Shown here: one piece after another, positions 1-10,609 of the stretch
Numbering within the stretch: position 1 is the stretch's first letter
How the letters are laid out: the number at the start of each line of letters is the position of its first letter
Source of the DNA: Sesamum alatum
Taxonomy: Eukaryota > Streptophyta > Magnoliopsida > Lamiales > Pedaliaceae
Direction of reading: 5' to 3'
Length of the DNA: 64,000 nt
NCBI GenBank assembly: GCA_034509735.1
Contig: JACGWO010000010.1
Coordinates: forward strand, 13,653,193 to 13,717,192
The notes under the pieces: generated by a model
What the model saw: the letters and a program-made list of their open reading frames with translations, nothing else
Databases searched by the model: none
Told to the model about the DNA's origin: nothing
Translations under genes and position numbers: made by a program

Positions 1-659
1 AGAACAACACTTGAAGTGCTTTAATAGTTGATGTTACCTTACCCTTCTTCCTCTTTTGGCGTCTGGCACCCTTGCCTTTCGCTATGGAGGTTGAAGCCTC
101 TCCTACTAGTACCGACGGCGCAGATTTTGCAATCGTTCCTTCGTGCTAGACCAACATAATTACCAACCTATGAAGACCTTTTCTAAGCTCATTCATGTTG
201 ATAATTAATGGTTCGTAGGAGGGAGGAAGAGACTAAAGGATCATGTCAATGTACGTCTCTTTTTCAAGATTGGCGTGGAGATCTTTTGAGCTTCTCCCCT
301 AGGGATTGCATCATCACTCCATGTTCTTTGTACCGACATCCCTTCCGTCATCTTAGCTCCAAACATGCCTTCGTTGCATTTTACCCCACATGCTGGTCCA
401 AGACCATATAGACATGATGCAAACGAAGCATAGTTTGAGCCAACATCATTATATCCTACTTGCCTGTGGTCAACTTTTGAACGCCAAGCGTTACCTTAGT
501 TGTCGACCCCTCCAGCAAGGGCTGAGGAACTTCCTCATTCCGGTATGTGAGTTAAGGTTCTGGAAATCTAAGACCATCTTAAGATTTCGCAGTCAATTCG
601 TGTAATTGGTTCCCTTTTAATAAGCCTCTTAGTAATGTATTTGGTGGATTCTTAGACAT
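1..659 (-). pseudogene. M1 gag (capsid/nucleocapsid) N-terminal part, degenerate
   Basis: The region encodes the copia Gag structural protein that forms the virus-like particle. The ATG is the complement of 657-659, and the first residues match the MSKNPL-type start of the M3 copy. The Lys/Gly-rich linker before the zinc knuckle (KGKGA-like) lies at about 40-110. No long open frame survives, because stops and small indels break it throughout, so it is annotated as a pseudogene. The rest of gag and all of pol would lie left of position 1. Identification rests on alignment by eye with the M3 gag (46980-47833). Confidence 0.75.
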
Positions 660-1088
660 TCACAACATATATGTAAAGCAGAAAATAATAAGTAGAGTGA
701 AGTAATATTTGGGTTAAGTCTCGGTCGTTAGTCCTTAACCTCTCCCACTATTTCTACGAAAACACGGCACTCTCAAACGTTGTTTTCGGGAAATCCTTTC
801 CTAGTGGGCTCGGGATCCACAGCGATCTCCCCCATACCCCGCTTTTACGATTCGCATGGGAAAAGAACCTGTGGGAGGTATTCCATACCATTCTCGTTCC
901 ACGAGATCCCCAAGATAATTGCCTCACCCTTTCACGTGATCCCGAGGACTCCAAGCGAATCACGTTATTCGGGCGTTAGACCCGACCCAATCAACCGATT
1001 CATAGACTCACTGCTACCCCATGACTCGTGAGACAGGTAACCAGCAGTCTACTCATCGTTCATGATAAAGTGCAGCTTCTTTTAAGCA

Positions 1089-1125
1089 CGATAGTCGTGC
1101 CACGACTCGTGAGACCACGCTATCG
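1089..1125 (-). other. Leader hairpin H1 (M1 copy)
   Basis: The arms are plus-strand 1089-1099 and 1116-1125, pairing over 10 bp with one bulged base. They enclose a 16-nt loop (1100-1115) that holds CACGAGTCGTG on the sense strand. The loop is identical in P1, M2 and M3, whereas the stem sequence differs among copies. Confidence 0.6.
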
Positions 1126-1421
1126 ACCTAAAAGATCTTCCTCACTTTTGCCATGGATGGAAGGCTTGGACAGACTCCCAAAGTCCTAGTCCATTTATTA
1201 AGGGTCTATATTTAACTTGGTTTAACCAAGTGAGAGTTTTGATAGAACGAGACCTCATCACATATTAAGTATTGCATTGCGTGCGTTATGGCAGAAATAT
1301 TCTAAGCGTGAATGTAACCATACATAAAGCATATAGAATAATCATAAGCATATAATACACATCGCATGCAAAATAAAGCCTAGCACGCCCCTGTAGGATG
1401 ATCACAAGCCCAAACCTATGC

Positions 1422-1445
1422 GACCCACTGAGCCCGCAGTGGATC
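1422..1445 (-). other. Leader hairpin H3 (M1 copy)
   Basis: The inverted repeat has arms 1422-1430 and 1437-1445 around a 6-nt loop, with one G-T pair. The equivalents are 26573-26596 (M2), 48607-48630 (M3) and 8676-8699 (P1). Confidence 0.5.
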
Positions 1446-2565
1446 TATGGTCAATCTAAGGGTAGGCCCTACACTATTACAAGATTCAATAACCCATTAC
1501 ATGCAGTGGGCCTTGTAAATCCTCTTTATCTTCTTGGGCTCTCCATCGTGGGCCTACACCGGGCTTCTTCTCCATGGATCCTCCGTGGGCCATCTGATGG
1601 CAACCTCCATGGGCCTCCAACACCTTGGGCTTGTCTTCTCTTGCAGCTTTTATTTACAAAAAGAAATAAAACCTCACCACTAATTCTACTCTCATTACAT
1701 CATAAAATAAGAAACCCCAATTAAACATTTGGGGGGAGTACATTAGGAGGGAGAGAGAAAGCCTTATTATTTCAAGACACTAGAAGAGAGACAGAGAAGA
1801 AAATAAAGAGGCACACAGGCCACAATCCAACAAATAAATGTAAATAAACCATACATGCGGTCTAGGGGCTTTGTGATCATCCTTTGTCAAATCAATTAAC
1901 ACAAATAGCACAAATACATATCCCACGTAAAATATACTATACCAACATCCATGATAACCCATACCATAAAATAAATGCAGAAACTACATGTAAAATATTC
2001 ACACCAAACATTGGATAATAGTGCAACCTATGCACAACGATTTTTGTTGGAAAAACCTTTTCCATAATTAACAAGGCAATATTAATTCTATGAAATATAA
2101 AATCTCAACCAAAATTAAAATGCCCCAAGTTAATTAATTCAGAAAAATTCTCAGAATTATACAGAAAAATCAAATTTTCTGAAACACACAAATCAACAAT
2201 TCAAGAATATGCCCATTTATTCAAGAATTCCAAAATCCAACATTCGTGCAATATTAATACATGTTAAGATCTACTCATGCTCAAACCATAAAATAACCAT
2301 GATGTCCAACATCATAAAACGCAGAAATTATTGCGAAATTTCACATATGAATTTTGATCATTGGTGCAACCATTGCAAAAATTAAATCTTGTTAGGAAAC
2401 CCTTTCCTCATCAACCAAACAATATTTATTTTAGGAAATTCCAAATCTCAAAAAATAAATATTCAAAGTCAACGGGTTCAGAATAATGCAGAAAATATCA
2501 TAAAAATAATTCAGTAAAAATAGTTTTTGAAAAAACGAGCCAAAAACGGGAGAGAAACGGAAAAC

Positions 2566-2799
2566 GGCACAGCCGGCCGGCCAGGCGCGCGCGCGCGCGC
2601 GTAGGCTCCTCTGCCTGCGCGCCCAGCGCATGCCGTGCGCGCGCCCAGCGCGCGCCTGCGCCTAGCGCTTGCGCGCGCGCGCACGCGCGCAGGCGCCCAT
2701 GCCTGCGCGCGCTGTCCGCGCACGCTGGGCGCGCTGGCCGGGCGCGCGCAGGCCCCTGCCTGCACGCGCGGCCAGCGTGCTGCTGCTGCCGGTTCGCCG
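2566..2799 (-). repeat. GC-rich alternating CG island in M1 leader
   Basis: A block of about 230 bp made mostly of (GC)n tracts inside very AT-rich leader sequence. It contains a hairpin with arms AGGC (2603-2606) and GCCT (2613-2616), extended by the flanking CG tracts. Open frames through it encode only Ala/Arg/Pro-rich low-complexity peptides in all frames and are not taken as genes. Confidence 0.75.
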
Positions 2800-3020
2800 T
2801 TTTTTCACTCCTTTTAGACTTTTCATGCAATTTTTCTGAACCACTAAATAAATTAAAACCCTAGAACATGTATATATATATTCAAGAAAACCAAGATGCA
2901 AAATCCCATGCAAAATTAAACGCCAATAAATATCTACGATAAACATGCTATAAACGTAAATTAAAACACGTTTATCATGCTTAAACGCACATAGCACATA
3001 GAATTCTAGGCCTATACACC

Positions 3021-3039
3021 GAACCGGGCTCTGATACCA
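3021..3039 (-). promoter_or_regulatory. Primer binding site, initiator tRNA-Met type (M1)
   Basis: On the minus strand it reads TGGTATCAGAGC followed by CCGGTTC, one base inside the LTR edge. TGGTATCAGAGC is the complement of the 3' end of plant initiator tRNA-Met, the usual minus-strand primer of copia elements. Confidence 0.9.
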
Positions 3040-3040
3040 C

Positions 3041-5278
3041 TGAAAGAAATATGTGGATAGTCCCGGGAGATTAACGCGAATAGCGGAAGCGCGAAATAGT
3101 GCGTAATAAAAATTACAAAGCATAATTAAATGGAATTTAAATCATGCATAACGTACATAAACGAATCAAGGGGTGTGCCCTTGATTCTCCCGGGCGTTCG
3201 GTGTATCTCATGTTCAATAAAACACAACATGGTGGCCATAGAATTGAAATTGGAAAAACGAAATTAAAGAACCTACCCGGTTGTAGTTTTGTCTTTGTTT
3301 CGGCTACACGCATTGTTCCCCGTTTTGCACCAAGATCTCAAAGAAGAGACCCTCTAAATCATCTCACTCGCTCCACCGGAAAGCAAACAACCCTTGTGCT
3401 AGCAAGAAATTATTTTGGGGAGAAGAGACATCGATACACGCTATGAATTAACGCAATCAATGTCTCTTATGTTCTTAACTTGAATAAATCAAGAAGAACA
3501 AAGTAGAATTCTTGGAGAAAAAGAAGGGGATGGACGAAAATATTGAGAGAGATGAGAGATGAGAGTTGTAGAGAATACTAGGTGTGAGTGTGTGTTTTTT
3601 AAGTATTTATAGAAGATGGAATTCCTATTCCTTCTCAAACTCTTCCAAAGAGACACACTTTGACTAGGATTTTGACCTAGTCAAATCCTAGTCAAATTAG
3701 GCTTTGATTAAGTCAAATTAATCATGGCCATTCATCTCATCATTCTCTAGATCAAATCTTGTCCATCCATTTTGATGGGCTTTATGGAATGGGCCTATTT
3801 AATTCTAAATTAAATATTCCCATGGACTTTATATTAAATCATATTTAATATACTAAGCCCATTAATTAATTAATGGAAATGACTTATTTAATTCTAAATT
3901 AAATAGTCTCATGGACTTTATATTAAATCCTATTTAATATACCAAGTCCATTAATTAATTCCATAGAACGGGATTATTTAATTCTAAATTTTAAATAGTC
4001 CCATGGACTTTATATTAAATTCTATTTAATATACCAAGCCCACTAATTAATTCACCCTTTTAATCTAATTAAAAGGAAAGCCCATGCTTTATAAAATTCA
4101 TAAATCTAATTTATGAACTCAAGCCCGATTATTCCAAATAATTCATCGAGGCTTGAATCTCCAAGAAGTATAATTTAATTCCATTAAATTAAACCTTCTC
4201 CCGGAATTAATTCCAAATTAATTCCCTTTCATTGGTGTAGCGGGTGTGACTCTTTAGGTTCACCTTTCAGCTAGACTTGGACCTACTTCTTGTTATTTTC
4301 ATAACCAAAGTAGTCCGTTACCATGGGTGGCCATCTAGCAACGGTCCATGGCACTAGAGACTAGGTGAATTTATGGTGTGAACATTTAGGCTCCGAGTTA
4401 TACGCAGGTGCGGTCCTACCGATGCTCGATACGTACAGGTACGGTCCTACTGTCGCCTGTCTCCCGGCCTTTAGTCTAGGGGTCGATTCCCATCGTTGAC
4501 TAGGCAACTATGCATAATGCTCGAGATAGGTTTAACTCGACGTAGGAAATCCTTTCCCACTACATCAAGTGCTATGGCCATAGACTTTGTGAGTCTAAAC
4601 CATCTCCGAGCGCATAGGAGATCTTGCTGTCATATCCCTTTGACAGGGGACAGATCCTATCTTGGAATTCACCGTTCTTACATACTCCGACTGCACTGGA
4701 CGAGGCTTATAATGACCATGTGATATAATCGGTCAAATTTCACCAGATCCAAGATACAGCCTTAGTATGTAGGGGACTGCCGTGATCCTCAAGTCCTAGG
4801 ACTAATCCTGTAATATCGGAACCGGGAATACGAGTCATACCGACCAAGCCCGAGTAGCTCCCATATGACGATTCCCGCGAGTCACCTCAGTCGGCCGCTC
4901 CCTAGCAGGCCGACCCACTAACACTGCTTAGACGATCCACGTCACCCGTCGATGAAACACGACAGCAGATGCTTAGTGCAAGTCTCAAATGGATTCTCGA
5001 TGCCCTGTCTCGAGATTCCTTTGACTTGGAGTATTTCAGACTGATTCGGCAAAACTGATTTCATGAACCTACCTCCAAGCGTAGTTCCAATTTCCCGAAA
5101 CGTTATTTCAGTCTGTGGGCGTTTGTTGTGACATCGTAACGATGCAAGCAGTAAGTACAACAAACTCATGCCTATGAACCCTTACTACATTCATTAACAT
5201 AATATTACTTGTTCGCAGATTGACGAATGGTTTTCAGAACAGCCAATACCATTGACTTTCTGGTCACCTATTCTAACA
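3041..5278 (-). repeat. M1 5' LTR (2238 bp)
   Basis: On the plus strand it begins TGAAAG and ends TTCTAACA, so the element-sense ends are TGTTAGAA and CTTTCA, the usual TG...CA. It is the longest LTR in the window, and it diverges from the M2/M3 LTRs over most of its length. It shares the conserved U3 block near 4320-4370 that contains two CCATGG boxes. The (GA)n tract seen in the younger LTRs is eroded here. Confidence 0.85.
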
Positions 5279-5735
5279 GTGTGCTCTCTGTCTCCCTACC
5301 TCTCGTCCGCTCTCTCTTCTCTCTCCAAGAAAAGTCTTTTCTTGTTCTTTTGTTCTTCAACAATTGAACATGGGAGGCTCATTAAATTAATAACGTCTGG
5401 TCGATCCGTCCTCTCCAATAAAATACTTGTTCGTTCGCTAGCACGAAGTACAAGATACATGGGCGGATTGCGTGTCACGAATTAGAGGGTCTCCCATACG
5501 AGATCTTGGAGAAAATCGGGGAACAACGCGCGTACCGGTTAGAAGAGGAAAACGATGTATGCTTTTTTAATTCATGAGATACACCGAACACCCGGGAATT
5601 TCAAGGGCACACCCCTTGAACGTGTTTTATTTTAATACGTATTATGCATGTTTAAACTTTTATAATTTAAATTATACCGCGCTTCCGCATTCGCGCTATT
5701 CCCAGGACGATCCACACGCCTACCCTAGGCTTTCA
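5279..5735 (+). repeat. L2: 3' end of a plus-oriented copia LTR, cut by M1
   Basis: The sequence runs from a GA/CT-rich tract to the terminal CTTTCA at 5735 and matches the last ~460 bp of the other LTRs read in the plus orientation. Its start must lie left of M1, outside the window. The right flank AGAAG (5736-5740) is the probable target duplication in L3. Confidence 0.75.
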
Positions 5736-5965
5736 AGAAGTTGGTTTCATAGCTGTCATCCAATGCGCAGCTCAACTACATGGGTTATCCAATTGGTCTG
5801 TGGGCATTTGTTGTGACGTTAAAACATCATTTAACATAATCAGTAAGCATAACAAACACATAGTGCCATGGATGAATACTTACTATATTCATCAAGTCAA
5901 TAAAGATTGCTAAATAGTACCCAAAACTGCCAATCCAATTGGCTTTCTGGTCACCTATCCTAACA
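5736..5965 (-). repeat. L3: first ~230 bp of a minus-oriented copia LTR, cut by L2
   Basis: Read on the minus strand this is the LTR start, TGTTAGGATAGG onward, closely matching 23213-23440 in the plus orientation. It ends at 5965 and is followed by CTCGG (5966-5970), which continues the P1 LTR, so L3 was itself inserted into the P1 5' LTR. Confidence 0.75.
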
Positions 5966-7479
5966 CTCGGAGGCACATTCATGTTGTTTAAAGCTATGGC
6001 CACAGTGGTTGGTCGAACAGGGAATAGTTTCCTGTGTCGACACAATGAAGTATGTGTAGTCTCGAGTATTAAGCATAGATGCCTAGTCAAGGATGGGAAC
6101 CGACGCCCAATTCCATACCCTAGACTAAGGCCGGGAGACGTTAGACGGAAGGATTGTACTCGTACGAAATCGGTGCCTAAATGTTCACGCCAATTCACCT
6201 AGTCTCTAGTGCCATGGACCGTTGCTAGACGGCCACCCATGGTGACGGACCCTTGTGGGACACGGGCTCAAGTCTAGTTGAGGGTAAACCTAAAGGGTCA
6301 CACACAAATCACCGAGGAGGTTGAGAGATTGACTTGGAGTAAATCTCGAAAGATAAATAAGTAATTGGATTACTTAAGTGATAGCCCATTGGATGGACAG
6401 GCCGATATTGTATCGGGGCCCTCGTTTAATCGGTAAATTGGATTTTCAATTAAATATGGAAAGTTGAGATGTTGGATCTTTTAATTGGATTAAAAGATCA
6501 ATAGGAATAATTTAAGTGGATATTAAATTGGATTTAATATTGGGTTCATCGCAATTGGATTATGATAAAACCCGGTCCGTTAAATTTGACCCGAGAGAAA
6601 AAATAATTCCTATTTTGGAATAGGAAGAAGTTGGACTTCTTCTCATAATGAGCATGGCCGAAATTCTCCCTTGGAGGAAGCTAAAATCAGCCATGTTTCA
6701 TGCAAGGTGGTATGTTGACTTATCTCTTTTGGGAAGAGACAAATCAACTCAATCAAGCCCTTCCCTTTGGGTATGATTTAATCATACCATATAAGATGGT
6801 AGGCTTTATTGAAGAATTAATGGTGATTGATTGGAATGTATCTAGACATCCTTGGATGAACCTAGACATATTCCAATAATAACATTAATTATGTATATAT
6901 AGGAGTATATACAAAACCTTGTGTGTGTGAATCATTATTCATCTTTTTCTAGGAAAAAGAAGAAGCATTTTCGGTTGTCTCCTCTCTCTCTAACTCTCGC
7001 CACCTCCCTCTCTTTCTACTTGTGTTCTTCACTTGGTTTTGAATCAAGAGGAAGAACAAAGTAGGCTTAAGAGAACACTAACTAATAGTGTTCTTCTCTT
7101 AAGCCGATTCCTTCATAAATCCGTTTTCCTCTAGCAAGGAGAACGTGAGTTTCTTCCAGTGTGGTGTCGATTACCTTTGGAGAATCCATACTTTTGGATT
7201 TGTGAGCATTCCGGTGAAGGAACAACGCAAGTACCCGAGCACATGAGAAATCTACAAGGTAATGGTTTATTACGCTTTAGTAGATTCTTTGTTATTTTCA
7301 TATATGCGTTAAGTGTAATGGTTTTAAACATTAATACATCCTACATCAAACGCTCGATTGAGCACTCAAGGGTACACCCCTTGGGATTTTGCTTTATATG
7401 CGATTAATTCTAAATTACGTATTGCATTTACGCTTTCTCGCTTCCGCTCGCGCTCCCTGGCGAATCCACTTGTCCTTCA
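5966..7479 (+). repeat. P1 5' LTR, 3' portion
   Basis: Collinear with 40119-41605 in the P1 3' LTR and ending CTTCA two bases before the PBS. It contains the conserved U3 block (6198-6243) and a TATA box near 6894. The upstream part of this LTR was separated by the L3 insertion and lies outside the window. Confidence 0.85.
6894..6903 (+). promoter_or_regulatory. Putative TATA box of P1 LTR promoter
   Basis: TATATATAGG lies in the LTR about 580 bp before its end and is present at the equivalent place in the 3' LTR (near 41013). The position suits the U3/R boundary of a long copia LTR; no transcript start is demonstrated. Confidence 0.5.
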
Positions 7480-7481
7480 AG

Positions 7482-7500
7482 TGGTATCAGAGCCCGGTTC
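7482..7500 (+). promoter_or_regulatory. Primer binding site, initiator tRNA-Met type (P1)
   Basis: TGGTATCAGAGC plus CCGGTTC, two bases after the LTR end at 7479. Same PBS as M1, M2 and M3. Confidence 0.9.
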
Positions 7501-7733
7501 AATGTAAGGGGCATAGATCTATGTGCTTGGCATGATCTACTTGCTTTTATGATTTTAATGGCATGTTGGATTACATAAATTTATGAATAATATGATGATT
7601 CAATTGTTGGAATTTGATGGACTTTTGGCATGCTTATTTTATTAGATTGGATCTAAAATTCTATGCTCATTTTTAGAATATTATTACTGTTTCTATGCTG
7701 AAAAATAATGTTGAAAAACATAAAAAAAACGGA

Positions 7734-8018
7734 CAGCAGCGGCAGCGGTTAGCTCCCGCCCCTACCGGCCGGTCACTGGCTGGCAGGCGCGCTGCCGGGC
7801 GCGCACGCCTACCAGCGTGCATGCTAGCAGGGGTGGTCACGCATACCGCGGCTGCTGCCTGCGCGCGTTGGGCTTCGGCAGCACGCGCGGATGCTTCGTA
7901 CAGGCGCGTGCGCTGTGCGTTGGCAGCCGCTGCCGGCCGAGGCTAGTGCCGCACGGGGCGCGCGCGTGCTGCTTTGTGCACGCGGCTGGCCGGCAGGCAC
8001 AACGGTTGGGCCGTTTTG
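7734..8018 (+). repeat. GC-rich island in P1 leader
   Basis: About 285 bp, very GC-rich and CpG-rich, flanked by AT-rich DNA and starting about 235 bp after the PBS. Its CG tracts are shorter and more eroded than in M2 and M3, as expected for an older copy. Overlapping open frames in several frames reflect composition only. Confidence 0.7.
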
Positions 8019-8675
8019 TGCCCTTTTTCGATACTTTCTGGAAAATTTGATTTTCTTTTTTTTTATTATGCACATTATTTGAAAATGTATTAATTTTGCA
8101 CATTTGATTTTTGGAATAATTGGATTATTCCTTAGATAAAATTTGCTTAATTAATTTAGAATTAATACATGCATTGGATGCATTGTTTGAAATGTCCATT
8201 AAATTTAAAATTTGAATTTTGCATATTGTTTATATATTTATGCTTTTGTGATGTTGGACATCACTTGGATATTTTGAATATTCATTGGTTTAATGCATGA
8301 TTATTTGGAATAATTGTGTTATGTGCGTTGATAGAATCAACATAGGATGATCACAAGAGCCCTAGACCTTGTGTATGGATGAATGTATGATTATTTAATT
8401 TTTGTTGGGTGGGGCCTGCGTGCCTCTTGTTTTGGGACCATAACCTCCCGTATTTTCAGCCGCATGATGTTAAGGCTTGTTATTATTTCAATGTATTACT
8501 TTCATTTGTAATGAGAGTAGATAGGTTTTGTGAGGTTTTAATTTTAACAAGCATATGGAGTCGGAGACCCCAAGGTGAAGCATCAAGGCCTGAAACAAGA
8601 TCATTACAAGGCCCATTAGAATGACAATGGCTATATTATTATTGTATAATTTAGGACCACCCTAGACAGACCATA

Positions 8676-8699
8676 GACTCACTGCGCGCTAAGTGGGTC
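8676..8699 (+). other. Leader hairpin H3 (P1 copy)
   Basis: Arms GACTCACT (8676-8683) and AGTGGGTC (8692-8699) pair over 8 bp with one G-T pair. The M2 copy instead pairs GATCCACTG with CAGTGGATC, so both arms changed together. Confidence 0.5.
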
Positions 8700-8953
8700 G
8701 CATAGGTTGGGTTTGTGATCATCCTAACAGGGGTATTCTATGTTTTCTGCATGCTGCGTATTTATTTATCGCTTTAAATATTGGAGATTTATGCATGCTA
8801 AAACACCATAATGTGATGAGGTCTCGGTCGTACACAAACTCTCATTCGGTTGGACCAATTAAATATTAGGCCCAAGACGGACTTGGATCAAAATGGTATT
8901 TAGATCTGTCCGAGCCTTCCATCCACAGCAATATGGTGAGGAAGCTACCACTA

Positions 8954-8989
8954 TCCAAGTGTGGTCTCACGAGTCGTGGCACACTTGGA
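8954..8989 (+). other. Leader hairpin H1 (P1 copy)
   Basis: Arms TCCAAGTGTG (8954-8963) and CACACTTGGA (8980-8989) form a perfect 10-bp stem around a 16-nt loop containing CACGAGTCGTG. The loop matches the other three elements, while most of the stem sequence is different. Confidence 0.65.
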
Positions 8990-10049
8990 CTAGGGGAAAG
9001 CTGCACCATTGTTGTGAACAAGAAGACTGCGCTCGCTATTTCCCTGCCTCACGAGTCGTGGGGGGCGACAGTTTGAGGCATGATTTAGTTTATAGGTCGG
9101 GCCCAACAGTGAGTAACATGGTTCGCTTGGAGTCCTCGGAACCATGCGAATAGGTGAGGCAAAATATCTTGGGAATCTCATTGGATGAGAATGATATTGG
9201 ATATCTTCCACGAGGTTTTCTTCATGTGAATCGCAAAAGCGAGACATGGAGATTAAGCCTGTGGATCCCGAGCCCACTAGGAAATGGTTTCCCAAAACGG
9301 TGGTGGACTTTCGTATAAATAGTGGGAGTGTTAAAGACTAAAAGACCAAGTCTTCAACTTGAACAATAATATTACCTTCATCTGCTAATTTCTGCTTTAC
9401 ATTTTCATTAATGTAGATATGTCTAAGAATTCATTAACCATGGTACTTGAGACTAATAAATTCAATGGAACGAACTAATCGGATTGGCTAAGAAACCTGA
9501 GGATTGTCCTCGGTTTTGAGAACCAAGGCTACGTCTTGGACGAGCTGCCGCCGAGCGACTTACTAGAGAGGTCAACGCCAGAAGAACGTTTGACATTCGA
9601 GAAATGGCATGAGGACAACCGGAAAGTACGTAGTATCATACTGGCTTCGATGTCTAACAACATCGAGAAGCAGTATGAGAGGCTGGACAACGTCTCTCCG
9701 CCATAATGCTCCGCATGAACGAGGTTTATGCGGTTCCGGATAGGCATATTAGATATGCCGCCACAAAAGCATTCTTTGGCACCAAGCTTGCTGAAGGAGC
9801 ATCTGTACAAAGTCATGGGGTCAAGATGCTCTCCCTAGTGGAGAAACTCGAGTACCTTAAAGCTGGGCTTAACAATGACACGTAAATTGACGTGATCCTC
9901 CAGTCGCTTCCTCCTTCCTATGACCCGTTTGTTGTAAACTACAACATGAACGGACTTGAGAAGTCTATTCAGGAGTTGATCAACATGTTGGTTCAATACG
10001 AGGCAACGACCCACAATTCGGCGCCGGCAGTATTGATAGGAGAGGCTTC

Positions 10050-10571
10050 TGAAAGCCTTGGGTAAGCGTGTGGATCGTCCCAGGAGTAGCGCGAATACGG
10101 AAAGCGCGGTATAATTTAAATAAATTTAAACATGCATTAACATACATAAAAGTAAATACGTTTCAAGGGGTGTTCCCTTGAAACTCCAGGCGTTCGGTGT
10201 ATCTCATGAACAATAAAACATATAAAAATAATCATGGAGGCCATAGGGTTTAAAAGAAAGAGGGACGAAGACCATAAATCGGAAACCTACCGGTCGTCGT
10301 TTTCGTCTTCTAACCGGTACTCCCGTTGTTCCCCGTTTTGCTCCAAGGTCTCGTATAGGAGACCCTCTAATTCGTACACGCAATCCGCCCACGTATCTTG
10401 ATCTTTGTGCTAGCAAAAGAACAAGTATATTTTTGGAGAGGACGGATCGATCAAAAGTTATTGATTAACGAGATCAATCCTCCTTAATGTTAAATTGTCA
10501 AACAAAAGAACAAGAAAGGTGTTTGTTGGAAGGAGGAGAGAGGCACGGCCGAGAGGGAGAGGAAGGGAGAC

Positions 10572-10609
<38 letters not shown>

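Larger units (their letters stand above)
660..3020 (-). other. M1 untranslated leader between PBS and gag
   Basis: About 2.36 kb without a gene. It aligns with the leaders of M2, M3 and P1. It contains hairpin H1 (1089-1125), a second copy of its loop motif (1020-1030), hairpin H3 (1422-1445), an AT-rich middle, and a GC-rich island near the PBS. Short open frames here are not shared with the sister copies and are not genes. Confidence 0.7.
1..5278 (-). mobile_element. M1: Ty1/copia retrotransposon, 5' half (rest lies left of window)
   Basis: This minus-strand copia element is read from its 5' LTR (3041-5278) through the primer binding site (3021-3039), a leader and the start of gag, then leaves the window. 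The order LTR, PBS, leader, gag matches M2 and M3 further right. Its right edge abuts a plus-oriented LTR fragment (5279-5735), so M1 was inserted into that LTR. The expected 5-bp target duplication would be GTGTG (5279-5283), but the left copy is outside the window. Confidence 0.85.
7501..9418 (+). other. P1 untranslated leader between PBS and gag
   Basis: About 1.9 kb with no gene. In order it holds a GC-rich island (7734-8018), an AT-rich stretch, hairpin H3 (8676-8699), hairpin H1 (8954-8989) and a second CACGAGTCGTG (9050-9060). The second motif is bracketed by the inverted repeat TGCCTCA/TGAGGCA (9045-9051/9074-9080). The order is the same as in the minus-strand sister elements. Confidence 0.7.

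Noticed and set aside
3021..3039. tRNA-like sequence repeated at 7482, 28161, 38449 and 49931
   Set aside because: It matches only the 3' end of initiator tRNA-Met beside an LTR edge, i.e. a primer binding site, not a tRNA gene.
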